NCBI GenBank assembly: GCA_020639195.1
Contig: JACKHB010000002.1
Location: forward strand, 62,001 to 126,000
Length of the DNA stretch: 64,000 nucleotides
Direction of reading: 5' to 3'
From: Phycisphaeraceae bacterium
GTDB lineage: Bacteria; Planctomycetota; Phycisphaerae; Phycisphaerales; UBA1924
Shown here: positions 1-8,734 of the stretch, piece after piece
Position numbering within the stretch: the stretch's first letter is position 1
Layout of the letters: each line of letters begins with the position of its first letter
Made by a program: the position numbers and the translations under genes
The notes under the pieces: model-generated
Told to the model about the DNA's origin: nothing
Seen by the model: only the letters and a program-made list of their open reading frames with translations
The model's database searches: none

Positions 1-1522
1 CAAGTCCGCCAGGCGCATCCAGCTCGCTGGAGGTCTCGCCGTCGAGGTTGTCGCCCGCCGGCGGTTGCGATCGCCCCAGCCGCCTCGGCTCGCCGCGTCG
101 AATGTTGGCTCTCCTCGGCCTTTCGGAGTCCGCCCCGCCGAGCTCCGCATCCGAATCCGCTCCACGCGGGTCCGCGTCGATCCCGGCAGGCCCCTCGGGC
201 ACCTCAAGCGCCGCCAACTCCTCCGCCCGCTCGGACGTGCCCAACTCCTCCGCCAGCGCCTCGGTCTCCGCGGCGATCCGCCTCGCCGTCGCCAGCAGGG
301 TCACGTCCCTCAGGTACGCCACCCGCGGACGTTGAGAAGCCACGTCGATCACCGCGTCGAGCGTCACAGAGCCGTACCTGGTCGTGTCGCCGCTTCCATC
401 CGGTCCAGCGCCCGACTCCAGGCTCGCCTCCACGCGCACCCGCCACTGCATCGACCGCATCGCGAGGTGATCCACGGCTCGGACAAACTCCTCAGCCGAA
501 ACAACCCCTCGCGCCGCGGGCCACACGACGCTCAGCCGCTCCTCCGGCTCCAGCCCATCGCGCATCTCCACCAGCACCGCCGCGCTGGCCGGCCCGATCC
601 CAGGCACGCACGCCAGCACCGCCGCCGGCGCGTGCAGGAGGTCCACGCGCCCGGGCCGAAACTCCTCATCCGTCGTCGCGATCACATCCAGCCCCTCGGC
701 CCAGTCCGCGGGCGGCATCCCGTACCGCTGCATGACTCTGATCGAATCCGCATCGCTCGTGAACCGATGACCCTGCTTGAAGACCTCCTCAACGAGCCGC
801 GCGACATCGTCGTCGAACTCCCGCTGAACCGCCCGCTTCAGCCGATCCGACCACTCCATGTTGAAGTTGATGCGCAGGTGCCCGGCGTGCTCGCGCCCCA
901 CCAGTCCGCTCATCACGTTCGGATCGAAGGCAAACGCAGTCAGCCGATCGATCAGCCGGGCGTCCTCCGACGCGATGGCCGCATCCGCCATCGCATCACC
1001 AATCACCATCGACTCCGCCGTGGCGAGCCCGCCACGCTCGGCCCGACCATACAGCAGCCCGGGCGTCACTCCCTCCACGCGCAGCAGCTCTTCGACGCTC
1101 TGGTACGGCCTCCCCGCCACGATCTTCTGCGCCAGCGAGAGGTCGATGCCATCCAGCTCGCTGAGCATCTCCGCCGTCGCGTGGTTGACATCGAGCTTCG
1201 CCCCTTCGGGCACCGCGAGATCTCCCTCGGGAGTAGCGACCAGCCGGATGACCCCCGTCCGTCCGAGATCATCCTCGAACAACGTCCATTCCGGCGTCAG
1301 GATCGGACTCCCACCGGTGAGCAACTCCTCCCGTTGCGCGGCAAGCTCCGACATCACCGCCTGCACACCCGACCACGCCATGGCGCGCAATTGATCCCGG
1401 CGAACCGACGAGGCCGATGCCGAGTGCTCCGCGTCCGAAGCGAACACGATCCCTGTCCCCACCAGCGCGCTGATGGCCACCACCACGAGCACCCCCAGCA
1501 GGATCACGCCGCGACGACCCAT
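1..1522 (-). CDS. gspK: Type II secretion minor pseudopilin GspK-like (3' end cut by window edge)
   Basis: The frame is open from an ATG at 1522 to the window edge, about 507 codons, with no stop. The protein begins MGRRGVILLGVLVVVAISAL, an uncleaved-looking hydrophobic N-terminal helix (residues about 6-27) typical of GspK. Two helix-hairpin-helix stretches can be read: one around LDVNHATAEMLSELDGI and a second around LLHAPAAVLACVPGIGPASA. GspK is the large minor pseudopilin that caps the T2SS pseudopilus with GspI and GspJ; its insert is rich in HhH motifs. The ATG overlaps the gspJ stop by one base (TGATG), so translation is probably coupled. It is the last visible gene of the gspF-GHIJK run. 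The C-terminal half seen here is acidic and unlike classical GspK, so the family call rests on position, N-terminus and HhH motifs. Confidence 0.75.
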   Translation of the reverse strand, partial: MGRRGVILLGVLVVVAISALVGTGIVFASDAEHSASASSVRRDQLRAMAWSGVQAVMSELAAQREELLTGGSPILTPEWTLFEDDLGRTGVIRLVATPEGDLAVPEGAKLDVNHATAEMLSELDGIDLSLAQKIVAGRPYQSVEELLRVEGVTPGLLYGRAERGGLATAESMVIGDAMADAAIASEDARLIDRLTAFAFDPNVMSGLVGREHAGHLRINFNMEWSDRLKRAVQREFDDDVARLVEEVFKQGHRFTSDADSIRVMQRYGMPPADWAEGLDVIATTDEEFRPGRVDLLHAPAAVLACVPGIGPASAAVLVEMRDGLEPEERLSVVWPAARGVVSAEEFVRAVDHLAMRSMQWRVRVEASLESGAGPDGSGDTTRYGSVTLDAVIDVASQRPRVAYLRDVTLLATARRIAAETEALAEELGTSERAEELAALEVPEGPAGIDADPRGADSDAELGGADSERPRRANIRRGEPRRLGRSQPPAGDNLDGETSSELDAPGGL

Positions 1523-2259
1523 CACGGCCCCTCCCAACCCGCCTCGGGCGCATCGGGCACCGCGATGACCCTGACGCGGTCGGGCTCGCGCATGGGGATG
1601 TTCATCTCGGGCGGTCCGCCATCCGGACCCTCAATCGAGAGCAACTCATCAGATTCCGCCGAATCGGCGGCGCCCATCGACCCGCTCGGCGACGGATCCT
1701 CCGGCTCGGGCTCGCGCTGGCGGAACCACAGCGCGACCTCGATGGCGACCGGAAGGCCACCACTTCGGAGCGAATCGAACCGGGCCACCCAGCGTTGTCC
1801 ATCGTGATAGCGAAACCGCACTCGTTCCAGCCGATCCGAGATCAGATCCGACTCACCGCCATCCGATTCGGCCAGCGCGTCAAAGCGCCTTCCCCTCAAC
1901 TCCCCGGTTCGCCCGTCGAATTGCAACTCAGTCGCCTGCAAGTCTCCAAGGTGCACCCCGGCCACCTGAAGAGGAGGCGTCACGCCGCGGGTCAGCACGG
2001 TCAGCCGCGTGTTGTCGCCACTGACCCCAGCGCCCAGCGAGTCCGACCCCGCCAGCGATCCCATCACGTCCGCCTCGATCCGCTCGATGACCGCGTTGCC
2101 CGCCTGCGCATCGTCGAGCGCTCGAAGCACCTGCGACCGCCTGTACAGCAGGTCGTCCAGGAACGCGTACATCGCGCCCGACAACGCCGCGGTCAGAGCC
2201 ACCGCCAGCAGCACCTCAAACAGGGAGAACCCTCGGGCTCGCGACGCCCCGCCCATCAC
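1522..2259 (-). CDS. gspJ: Type II secretion minor pseudopilin GspJ-like
   Basis: 245 residues. Prepilin leader and helix are clear: residues 7-20 read RARGFSLFEVLLAV, so cleavage by prepilin peptidase is expected after Gly10, with the conserved Glu at mature position 5. A Phe replaces the usual Ile before that Glu. The rest is a globular periplasmic domain with no motif I can name. GspJ is a minor pseudopilin of the pseudopilus tip. The start (ATG 2259) overlaps the upstream gspI stop by 4 bases (ATGA) and the stop touches the gspK start, so I, J and K are translationally coupled. The I/J assignment relies on gene order G-H-I-J-K rather than on sequence. Confidence 0.75.
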   Translation of the reverse strand: MMGGASRARGFSLFEVLLAVALTAALSGAMYAFLDDLLYRRSQVLRALDDAQAGNAVIERIEADVMGSLAGSDSLGAGVSGDNTRLTVLTRGVTPPLQVAGVHLGDLQATELQFDGRTGELRGRRFDALAESDGGESDLISDRLERVRFRYHDGQRWVARFDSLRSGGLPVAIEVALWFRQREPEPEDPSPSGSMGAADSAESDELLSIEGPDGGPPEMNIPMREPDRVRVIAVPDAPEAGWEGP

Positions 2260-2777
2260 GGCCGCCCCCCCAGCCGCCCGAGCGCGTCGATCTGCTCACC
2301 CGCGATGTCCGCATCTTCCTCTCCCAGCCGAGCCAACTGGTGGAGCGTGTGCTCGATAATGATCTCATCTTCAACGACCCGGCGCGCTGTCACCGACACG
2401 AGCGTCAGCCCCTCGAATTCCGAGGGCTCGGTCAGCACCTCAAGCTCCCACTCCGTTGGCGGAGGCAGCGACTCGTCGAACGCGATGCGATCCGCGCCCT
2501 CGGGCCCCACGAGCGCATCACCCTCGAGCCAGTCCGCGGCGTCGCTCCACGCCGCCACCGGACCGGTGAGCGTCGTCGCCGACGCCAGGCCGCACTCGAG
2601 CCTCGCCATTGCAGAGCGCGCCAAGTCGGCCGCCCGCAACTCGTCGCGGCTACGCAGATACGAGTCCTGCGCCAACCCGACCGCCGCTGTGACCGACAGC
2701 CCCGCGATGATGAACAGTCCCAGCGCAAGCACCAGCTCGAGCAGCACCGCGCCGACTCGGCCCTGCCGACCCGTCAC
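2256..2777 (-). CDS. gspI: Type II secretion minor pseudopilin GspI-like
   Basis: 173 residues. N-terminus MTGRQGRVGAVLLELVLALG carries a prepilin-type leader. Cleavage after Gly9 would leave Ala rather than Phe/Met at mature position 1, and Glu14 is the E5 equivalent. After the hydrophobic helix (about 10-31) comes a short globular domain, a length fitting GspI, the minor pseudopilin that nucleates the tip complex with J and K. The gene overlaps gspH upstream and gspJ downstream by 4 bases each. Loss of the aromatic +1 residue is unusual but tolerated in minor pseudopilins. Assignment to GspI rather than another minor pseudopilin is from order and size. Confidence 0.68.
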   Translation of the reverse strand: MTGRQGRVGAVLLELVLALGLFIIAGLSVTAAVGLAQDSYLRSRDELRAADLARSAMARLECGLASATTLTGPVAAWSDAADWLEGDALVGPEGADRIAFDESLPPPTEWELEVLTEPSEFEGLTLVSVTARRVVEDEIIIEHTLHQLARLGEEDADIAGEQIDALGRLGGRP

Positions 2778-3553
2778 GCGCCACCTCCCGGGCGCAATCC
2801 GTCGTCCGGACCATCCGCCGCCTCGAACTCCGTCGGAGTGGAACCGGCCTCGACGCCCGCGCCGGCCCTCGCCCCCCGCGCTCGCCGCTCAATCAACAGC
2901 TCGCCCGTCCACGGATTGACCGTCAACTCCGCGACGACCCCCGATCGGCCGCACAACTCCAGCGGCGCCGATCCCAGGGCGCTCCCGTCGGGGAGGAAGA
3001 TCGCCAGGGTCAGGCTCGATCCCGGCTCGGGCCGAATGACCTCGTCGACCGGCTCGACCCCCCACCACTCGCTGCTCGCCAGTGGATCCTCAACGACACG
3101 CAGGCGGGAAGACTCGACCTCAACCCGACGAATCCAGAGGCGTGCCGGCAACGACAGAATCAACCCCGCGATCGATCGGGGCTCGGTGAACCCGGGACCG
3201 CGCGCAGCAGGACGGCCCGATGCGCCGGGCGGCATCTCGCTCGCGGCGGAAAGGCCCGGTCCGCCTAGCCCGGCCGAGCCGTCCACCGCCATCGAGCCCT
3301 CGCGCCCGAGCAACGCCGCCCGCAACTCGACTTCCCCTGTGGGCGAAACCAGCGCCACGAGCCGAACCGGCTCATCCAGCCTTCGGGCGTCCTCCCGAGC
3401 CAGCGCGAACGCGGAGCGAAGGTCCCGAAGCGCCGATTCCTCCGCCCGATCCCGCAGCACCTCCGACAGCATCGGAGCGATCAAGGCGGTCATGGCGACC
3501 ACCAATGAGATCGCCACGATCAGCTCGATCAGCGTGAATCCGCGCCGGAGCAT
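2774..3553 (-). CDS. gspH: Type II secretion pseudopilin GspH-like
   Basis: I place the start at ATG 3553, not at the longer in-frame 3604, because GAGGGGG lies just upstream and the protein then begins [15 protein letters not shown], a canonical short prepilin leader (cleavage after Gly5, Glu10 = E5). 259 residues. The body contains loops rich in Gly/Pro (residues about 110-150), longer than in most GspH. GspH is the minor pseudopilin linking the major GspG pseudopilus to the tip. It lies 40 bases after gspG and overlaps gspI by 4 bases. Confidence 0.75.
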   Translation of the reverse strand: MLRRGFTLIELIVAISLVVAMTALIAPMLSEVLRDRAEESALRDLRSAFALAREDARRLDEPVRLVALVSPTGEVELRAALLGREGSMAVDGSAGLGGPGLSAASEMPPGASGRPAARGPGFTEPRSIAGLILSLPARLWIRRVEVESSRLRVVEDPLASSEWWGVEPVDEVIRPEPGSSLTLAIFLPDGSALGSAPLELCGRSGVVAELTVNPWTGELLIERRARGARAGAGVEAGSTPTEFEAADGPDDGLRPGGGA

Positions 3554-3593
3554 CGCCCCCTCGTCACATCGGGTGAGCGCCGAGCCGACCGGG

Positions 3594-4091
3594 TCAGCCG
3601 CCACCAGCCGGCGGCAGCAGGTCGTCGCCCATCATCATGGTGTCGGAGTCCTCCGACCCCGGAGGCGCATAGCCGTCCTTCAGATCATCGTCGGTCTCTT
3701 CTTCGCCGTCGGGCCCGACGGACCAGATCTTGTACGCGTTGTACGCCATCTGCTCATAGCCCCACTCATGGCCCCACTTGTCCGTCTCGAGCTTCTTCTC
3801 GAGGTAACCGCCCCACTTGTCCTCGAGTTCGGGATCCTCAAGGCGCGTTTTGTCCCAGAGCACCGCGATCCCCTCATCGGTTGTCGGGTACCGCTCAAAG
3901 TGCATGTAGAACTGCTTCATCGCGCTCTTGATCGTGTTCATGTCCGTCTTGGTCAGATCCACCTTGGCCTCATCGCGCCGCTGGAACAGCGCCACGCCCA
4001 CCAGACCGGTCAGCGTCAGGATGATCGCAATCACGATCAGGACTTCGATGAGTGTGAAACCAGACCGACGACGAGCCAACTTGCTGTTCAT
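3594..4091 (-). CDS. gspG: Type II secretion major pseudopilin GspG
   Basis: Start taken at ATG 4091 (ATG 4100 is an in-frame alternative) because the protein then opens with a basic leader, MNSKLARRRSGFTLIEVLIV, cleaved after Gly11. 165 residues, close to the usual GspG length of about 140-150 plus a tail. After the helix come features of the T2SSG fold: FYMHFERYPTTDEGI, then KWGGYLEKK, and a calcium-loop-like IWSVGPDGEEETDDD near the C-terminus. It polymerises into the pseudopilus that acts as a piston in type II secretion. It sits 226 bases after gspF, separated by a stem-loop, which may set its higher expression relative to gspF. Confidence 0.88.
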   Translation of the reverse strand: MNSKLARRRSGFTLIEVLIVIAIILTLTGLVGVALFQRRDEAKVDLTKTDMNTIKSAMKQFYMHFERYPTTDEGIAVLWDKTRLEDPELEDKWGGYLEKKLETDKWGHEWGYEQMAYNAYKIWSVGPDGEEETDDDLKDGYAPPGSEDSDTMMMGDDLLPPAGGG

Positions 4092-4278
4092 GAGTTCCAT
4101 CCCCACATCAGCCGGGACTGACTCCCGGTCCGCCGGATCCTTCCGCCGCACATGAGTTGAACGGGCAACCGACGCCCGCGATGCACCTCGCCACCGAATC
4201 CCCCAGGAGACCACCGCCCCGCCGGACCGGTGCCTCGGCCGAACCCCCGCGAGATCCCACGCTAGCAAGGACTTACCG

Positions 4279-4310
4279 ACCGAACAAGCCGCCGAAGGCA
4301 GATGTTCGGT
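4279..4310. promoter_or_regulatory. Intercistronic stem-loop between gspF and gspG
   Basis: ACCGAACA (4279-4286) and TGTTCGGT (4303-4310) form a perfect 8-bp inverted repeat. The 16-base interior itself contains GCC/GGC that can extend pairing. It begins 8 bases after the gspF stop on the transcribed (minus) strand and has no U-run, so it looks like an mRNA processing or stabilising hairpin rather than an intrinsic terminator. This would suit the higher need for GspG over GspF. Function is inferred. Confidence 0.45.
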
Positions 4311-4317
4311 CACACGG

Positions 4318-5511
4318 TTACAGCCCGGCGCTCAGACGTGTCATCGGCAGAATGAGCCCCGCGGCGACAACCCCGATGACCGCCGCGATCATCAGCAGCA
4401 GCAGCGGTTCAATCAGCCGCACCGCCGTCGAGAGGAGCCGGTCGATCCGGCCCTCGAGCGTCTCCGAGACGTTGATCAGCGCCACATCCAGGTTGTTCGC
4501 CGTCTCAGCGACCGACATCACCTCCACCACATCCTCTTCGAACAGACCCGACTCCCCAAGCGGTTTCGACAGCGGTTCGCCCGACCGCACAGACTCGACC
4601 GCCTTGTCGATCGCCTCGCTCAGCAGCACGTTGCCCGAGGCGTCCCTCGCGATCTGCATCGCCGCCAACATCGGCACACCGTTCGTCAGCAGCGTGCCCA
4701 GCATCCGGCAGAACCTGGCCGCGCTGAGCGCCCGCGTCAGCCCGCCCACAACCGGCGCCCGCGTTCGAAACCGATCGATCGCCCGACGCACTCCCTCGCG
4801 CCGCGAAGCTCGCCACAGCACGACCACCGCCAGTGCCACGACCCCCAGAGTCAGCGGCGCCCACCCACGAACGGCGCTGCTCGCCCCGAGCACCACGCGC
4901 GTCACCAGCGGCAGCCCGCCCTCGATCCGCTCGAACAGCGGCCGGAACATCGGCACACCGAACGCAAAGATCGCCCCGAGCACCGCGCTCCCCACCACCA
5001 CCAGCACGATGGGGTAGATCAGGCTCGCCAGCACGCGACCCCGCAACTCCGCCTGCGCCGTCACAAAGGTCCCCAGCCGGGCCAGCACCTGCTCGAGGAA
5101 TCCCCCCTTCTCCCCCGCCCTGACCATCGCGACGTGGACCGGCCTGAACACATGCTCGCGCTTCGACAGGCTCGTGGCCAGCTCCTCGCCCTGGCTTACC
5201 TCCTCGGCCACCTCGCGAAACACCGCCGCGAGGCGCGGCGTGCTCCTTCGTCTGCCCAGCAACTGCAGCGACCGCAGCAACGGCACGCCCGCCCGCAGCA
5301 GGTCCGCCAACTGGGTGTACGCCGTGCCCAGCTGGCGCGCCGACACCCCTCGCCGCCCCACCGACGCCCGCTCCCGCTTGGCCTCGATCAGCACCGGCGT
5401 CAGATCGCGAGACTCCAGGTCCGCGATCATCGCGGCCTCACTCGCCGCCGCGGCAACCCCAGCGACCCGCTCGCCCCCGCCCGTCAGCGCGGTGTACTTG
5501 AAACTGGGCAT
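4318..5511 (-). CDS. gspF: Type II secretion inner-membrane platform protein GspF
   Basis: 397 residues, the normal GspF length. It begins MPSFKYTALTGGGERVAG, the N-terminal motif of the family. Two T2SSF domains follow: residues about 62-185 (AYTQLADLLRAGVPLLRSLQ ... MVRAGEKGG) and about 265-390 (FCRMLGTLLTNGVPMLAAMQ ... VMSVAETANNL). Transmembrane helices lie near 160-195, 210-232 and 365-392. GspF couples the GspE ATPase to pseudopilus assembly in the inner membrane. The start is 12 bases after the peroxidase stop, so it shares that transcript. Confidence 0.93.
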   Translation of the reverse strand: MPSFKYTALTGGGERVAGVAAAASEAAMIADLESRDLTPVLIEAKRERASVGRRGVSARQLGTAYTQLADLLRAGVPLLRSLQLLGRRRSTPRLAAVFREVAEEVSQGEELATSLSKREHVFRPVHVAMVRAGEKGGFLEQVLARLGTFVTAQAELRGRVLASLIYPIVLVVVGSAVLGAIFAFGVPMFRPLFERIEGGLPLVTRVVLGASSAVRGWAPLTLGVVALAVVVLWRASRREGVRRAIDRFRTRAPVVGGLTRALSAARFCRMLGTLLTNGVPMLAAMQIARDASGNVLLSEAIDKAVESVRSGEPLSKPLGESGLFEEDVVEVMSVAETANNLDVALINVSETLEGRIDRLLSTAVRLIEPLLLLMIAAVIGVVAAGLILPMTRLSAGL

Positions 5512-5523
5512 CGCTTGGGTGCG

Positions 5524-6129
5524 TCAATCCCACCACACGCGGCGCCCGGGACGATCCGCGCTTCGCGCCGCGAGCAACTCGTCGATCTTCGCCAGCAGCG
5601 CTGGATCGTCCGGCGTCGTGCGCGGATCGAATCGCGCCACCACGTTTCCATGGTGATCCACCAGGAACTTCGTGAAGTTCCACGTCGGGTCACCCCCGAT
5701 GGGCTCCGGCTGCGTGCAGAGGTCCCGGTACAACTCGTCCTGGTCCTCGCCCTTGACGCTCACCTTCGAGAACATCGGGAACGTGACGTGATACTCGGAA
5801 TCACAGAAGCTCGCGATCTGCTCGTTCGTCCCGGGCTCCTGTCCGTTGAAGTTGTTCGCCGGGAATCCCAGCACCACCAGGCCCCGGTCCTTCCGCTGTC
5901 TATAGATGGCCTCGAGCGCGGCGTACTGAGGCGTCAGTCCGCACTTGCTCGCGACGTTGACGATGAGGATCACCCGGCCGCGGTACTCCACCAGCGGTTG
6001 GATCGCGCCGTCAATGCGGGCGGGCGAGTGATCCAGCACATACGCCGTGTCCGCCGGACCCGCGCTCGCGCGCCCGACCGAACCACAGACCATCACCGAC
6101 AGAGCCGCCGACAAGGCTCGACGCGTCAT
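5524..6129 (-). CDS. Exported glutathione peroxidase-like thiol peroxidase
   Basis: Start ATG 6129 is chosen for GGAGG seven bases upstream. 201 residues. Residues 1-23 form a signal peptide, so the enzyme is probably periplasmic. Family motifs: NVASKCGLT with peroxidatic Cys63 (a cysteine codon, not selenocysteine), FNGQEPG with Gln97, and PTWNFTKFLVD with Trp150. This is the GPx catalytic triad plus the conserved WNF motif. The reaction is reduction of H2O2 or organic hydroperoxides, in most bacterial Cys-GPx with thioredoxin. It lies inside the pseudopilin/T2SS operon, between a GspG-like lipoprotein and gspF (12-base gap), which is unusual. A link to oxidative protection of the secretion envelope is speculation. 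Confidence 0.9.
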   Translation of the reverse strand: MTRRALSAALSVMVCGSVGRASAGPADTAYVLDHSPARIDGAIQPLVEYRGRVILIVNVASKCGLTPQYAALEAIYRQRKDRGLVVLGFPANNFNGQEPGTNEQIASFCDSEYHVTFPMFSKVSVKGEDQDELYRDLCTQPEPIGGDPTWNFTKFLVDHHGNVVARFDPRTTPDDPALLAKIDELLAARSADRPGRRVWWD

Positions 6130-6167
6130 CGCTTCGCCTCCGTGTCCGATGACCCCGACCGCGCGGC

Positions 6168-6524
6168 TCAGTTCACGATGACATCGTCCGCGGTCTTGTC
6201 CTGCTGGTCCGGACCCATCGATCGTATCGTGGGCCGGCCGTCGCGATCCGTCGGCGGCTCGTAGATATACGGATTCCCCCACGGGTCCTCAAGTCCGCTG
6301 GCCGGCATCGCGCCCGACTCTACCAGCACCCCCAGGCCCTCCTGCTTCGTTGGCCACTCGCCCGAGGACAGGTTGTCCGCCACCAGCGCATCCATCAGTG
6401 CCTTCATCTGTTGCTTCGTCGCGACCGACTTGGATGTCTTCTGCGCGCCGACCACGGCGGTGTCATACCCGCCGCATCCAGCGACCATCACACAGAGCGC
6501 CAGCGTCGCCAAGAAACTCTTCAT
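6168..6524 (-). CDS. Lipoprotein with a GspG C-terminal-type domain
   Basis: 118 residues. MKSFLATLALCVMVAGC is a lipoprotein signal with lipobox VAGC (Cys17), so the mature protein is lipid-anchored. The remainder resembles the C-terminal domain of GspG: QMKALMDALVADNLSSGEWP, then LEDPWGNPYIYE and a calcium-loop-like RSMGPDQQDKTADD. These are hallmarks of the T2SSG fold, but there is no GFTLIE pilin helix. It therefore looks like a pseudopilin head re-anchored by lipid. It sits 42 bases after the upstream pseudopilin gene and 38 before the peroxidase. It could bind substrate or act as a non-polymerising pseudopilin antagonist or adaptor; this is inference. Confidence 0.72.
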   Translation of the reverse strand: MKSFLATLALCVMVAGCGGYDTAVVGAQKTSKSVATKQQMKALMDALVADNLSSGEWPTKQEGLGVLVESGAMPASGLEDPWGNPYIYEPPTDRDGRPTIRSMGPDQQDKTADDVIVN

Positions 6525-6566
6525 GCCGCGCTCCGTCTCAGTGGAGAGAATCCGCCGAACGCCCGG

Positions 6567-7652
6567 CTACAACTGGCCCGTGTCGATCTCCGCACTGTCG
6601 TAGTCAACCCCTTCCAAGCCGCCTCTGGTCCAGCGGTAATAGCCGTTGACCAGATCCTGCCAGTTGGTCCAAGTTCCGTCGCGAATCGGCGGCTCCCAGG
6701 ACTCGGGACCGTAGTAGTACTGCGCAGGGCCCGGTTCTGCTGGAGAAGTCGGCTTCCAGCCGGGATTCGACTCGTCCGACCGGCGGATCCCGACTGAGCC
6801 ATCGAACATCAGCATCGTGACGCGAGCGTCGGGATACCCCATGAACAGCGAACGCCGTCCATGGTGACGACCCTGCGAGTCATAGAAGAACACCTTATTG
6901 CTCGGGAATCGCACGTCCGCGTTGGTAAGTGTCTCCCCTCCCAACTCGTGGAACCCCGGATTGATGTAGTCGCGATGAAGATTGGTCTGAGAGATTCGGC
7001 GCGTTTGAGCCACCGGACTGCGAATATCCGATGCATATCGGTCATAGCTGGCCGGCACGGGCTCATAGCTCGTCATGTACGCCCACGCGGGCCCCAGAAG
7101 CTCGGTGTTCGCTGCCTCCCAAGGGATCGGATCACAGCGCTCGTGGTAGTCCGGCGGATTCACCTGCCACGCGAGGCGGACTCGATCTTCGGGACACACC
7201 ACCGCCTTCGACGTCGCCGCCGCGTGTTCGAGGTACTGGCCGTGCATCAGCACCAGTGGCGTCAGGTACGGATAGGGGAACTTGCCCTTGTAGTGCCCAG
7301 GAGGACGAATGTCCTCCCGCCCAGCAATGTCTCGAAGGATGTTGACGGCCTGAAACGCCGCGGCCTCCCGATCTCTTTGAGTGTTCTTGGCCATCCGCCG
7401 CCCGTCGTCCCAATCGGTGCGGACGTCGTGTCCCCAACGCCAGGAGAACGCCGTGATCCGATCGCTGAAGTCTGTGGAATACGAGGCCGACGCGGTCCCG
7501 ATCTGCTTCATGTTCGACAGGCACACCGCGGTCCGGCCCGCCCTCGCCGAACCCGAGAGCGCCGGCAAAAGAATGGCCACAAGCACCGCGATGATGGCGA
7601 TGACGACCAGAAGTTCGATGAGTGTGAATCCGCGGCGGAGAATTCCATTCAT
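6567..7652 (-). CDS. H-X9-DG type pseudopilin (DUF1559-like)
   Basis: Start set at ATG 7652 so that the protein opens [20 protein letters not shown] with a short class III leader. 361 residues. After the helix comes the planctomycete signature [13 protein letters not shown], and near the C-terminus the DG motif [10 protein letters not shown]. It ends [20 protein letters not shown], a tail shared with the two tandem copies at 22008-24320. Such proteins are exported by the type IV pilus/T2SS-like machinery and are very abundant in Planctomycetota; individual roles are unknown. First gene of the minus-strand run that continues into gspF-K, divergent from the PTPS-like gene. Confidence 0.85.
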   Translation of the reverse strand: MNGILRRGFTLIELLVVIAIIAVLVAILLPALSGSARAGRTAVCLSNMKQIGTASASYSTDFSDRITAFSWRWGHDVRTDWDDGRRMAKNTQRDREAAAFQAVNILRDIAGREDIRPPGHYKGKFPYPYLTPLVLMHGQYLEHAAATSKAVVCPEDRVRLAWQVNPPDYHERCDPIPWEAANTELLGPAWAYMTSYEPVPASYDRYASDIRSPVAQTRRISQTNLHRDYINPGFHELGGETLTNADVRFPSNKVFFYDSQGRHHGRRSLFMGYPDARVTMLMFDGSVGIRRSDESNPGWKPTSPAEPGPAQYYYGPESWEPPIRDGTWTNWQDLVNGYYRWTRGGLEGVDYDSAEIDTGQL

Positions 7653-7819
7653 TGGTCGGGTCCTTCCCGGCTTCGAGGCGACAACCATCGGGCTCCGGTC
7701 TCCCTCAAGGATTGCTAGAGTACGAGCAGGTGCCCCCCGCCACAAGCGCCCCCTCAGACTGGCTGCATTCCGGCCACTCTGTCTCTCGTTTGTTCGTTAT
7801 TCAGTAGCGTGATTGATCC

Positions 7820-8623
7820 ATGCATCATCGCCTCACGCGCGTCATCCGCTTGAACGCGGGCTTCGAACCCCTCCGGCCCGGCCCGAGCCCCGGCGGCTAT
7901 GCCGGCCGCCCCACGCTCAGGGGCCTGGGCTTCCAGCAGTCCATCGAGATCGCCTGCGTCGGCCCCCTCGACCCTCACGCCGGCTACCTCATCGACATCC
8001 AGACCATCGATGCGGCCGTCCGCGAACAGGTCGCCCCCATCTTCTTCAACGCGCAGACCGCCGACCCATCCATACCGGCGTGGTCCCTGCTCCCGAGCCT
8101 GCTCGCCGCGGCCCGCGAGGCCATCCCCGTTCCCGTCGCGTCCCTGATGCTCCACCTCACCCCGTACCATTGCGTCGAGATGGGCGATCACACGGGCGAC
8201 AGCGCGCTGGTCCGCATGCGGTTCGACTTCGCCGCCTCGCACCGCCTCCACTGCGATTCGCTCTCCGACGAGGAGAATCGTCGCCGATTCGGCAAGTGCA
8301 ACTACCCCAACGGCCACGGCCACAACTACCAATTCGAGCCCTGCATCGAACTCTCCCCCGACGCCGACGGCGTCTCCGCCGACGCTTTCCGCGCTCTCGA
8401 GCAGGTCGCCCGCGAGCAGATCCTCGACCGCTACGACCACCGACACCTCAACCTCGATGCGCCCGAATTCGGTCCCCTGGGCGTCAACCCCACCGTCGAG
8501 AACATCGCCCGCGTCTTCTACGAACGCATCGGCCCCGTTATCGCACAGCGGTGCCCGGGCGCTCGGTTGCGGAGCGTGACCGTCTGGGAGACCGACCGCA
8601 CATCGAGCACGTTCCCCGCCTGA
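7820..8623 (+). CDS. 6-pyruvoyl/6-carboxy-tetrahydropterin synthase family protein, two PTPS-like halves
   Basis: 267 residues, about twice a normal QueD. The C-terminal half (from about residue 130) has the active-site set: FDFAASHRL with zinc ligand His141, FGKCNYPNGHGHNY with catalytic Cys160 and zinc ligands His166/His168, YDHRHLN, NPTVENIA, and VWETDR with the substrate-binding Glu258. The N-terminal half (residues 7-80) shows weak PTPS shape (IACVGPLDPHAGYLIDIQTI) without the Cys or zinc histidines, so it looks like a degenerate duplicate. The role is likely 7-deazaguanine/queuosine or pterin synthesis. A queuosine-precursor transporter lies at 34831 in this window, but not adjacent. 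Divergent from the pseudopilin gene at 7652. Confidence 0.82.
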   Translation: MHHRLTRVIRLNAGFEPLRPGPSPGGYAGRPTLRGLGFQQSIEIACVGPLDPHAGYLIDIQTIDAAVREQVAPIFFNAQTADPSIPAWSLLPSLLAAAREAIPVPVASLMLHLTPYHCVEMGDHTGDSALVRMRFDFAASHRLHCDSLSDEENRRRFGKCNYPNGHGHNYQFEPCIELSPDADGVSADAFRALEQVAREQILDRYDHRHLNLDAPEFGPLGVNPTVENIARVFYERIGPVIAQRCPGARLRSVTVWETDRTSSTFPA

Positions 8624-8734
8624 TCCCGCACCGTACCGATCCCGCGCGAACCGGCGTTTCACGCCCGGGCCGTCCGAGAACCGAAACAACTTCTTCGCAG
8701 CGATCACTCGGGCCGCCCGTACAATGCGAGGTCC

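Noticed and set aside
65..1807. 580-residue plus-strand frame antisense to gspJ/gspK
   Set aside because: Arg/His/Pro-rich composition and no motif; the opposite strand encodes clear pseudopilin and HhH sequence with coupled starts.
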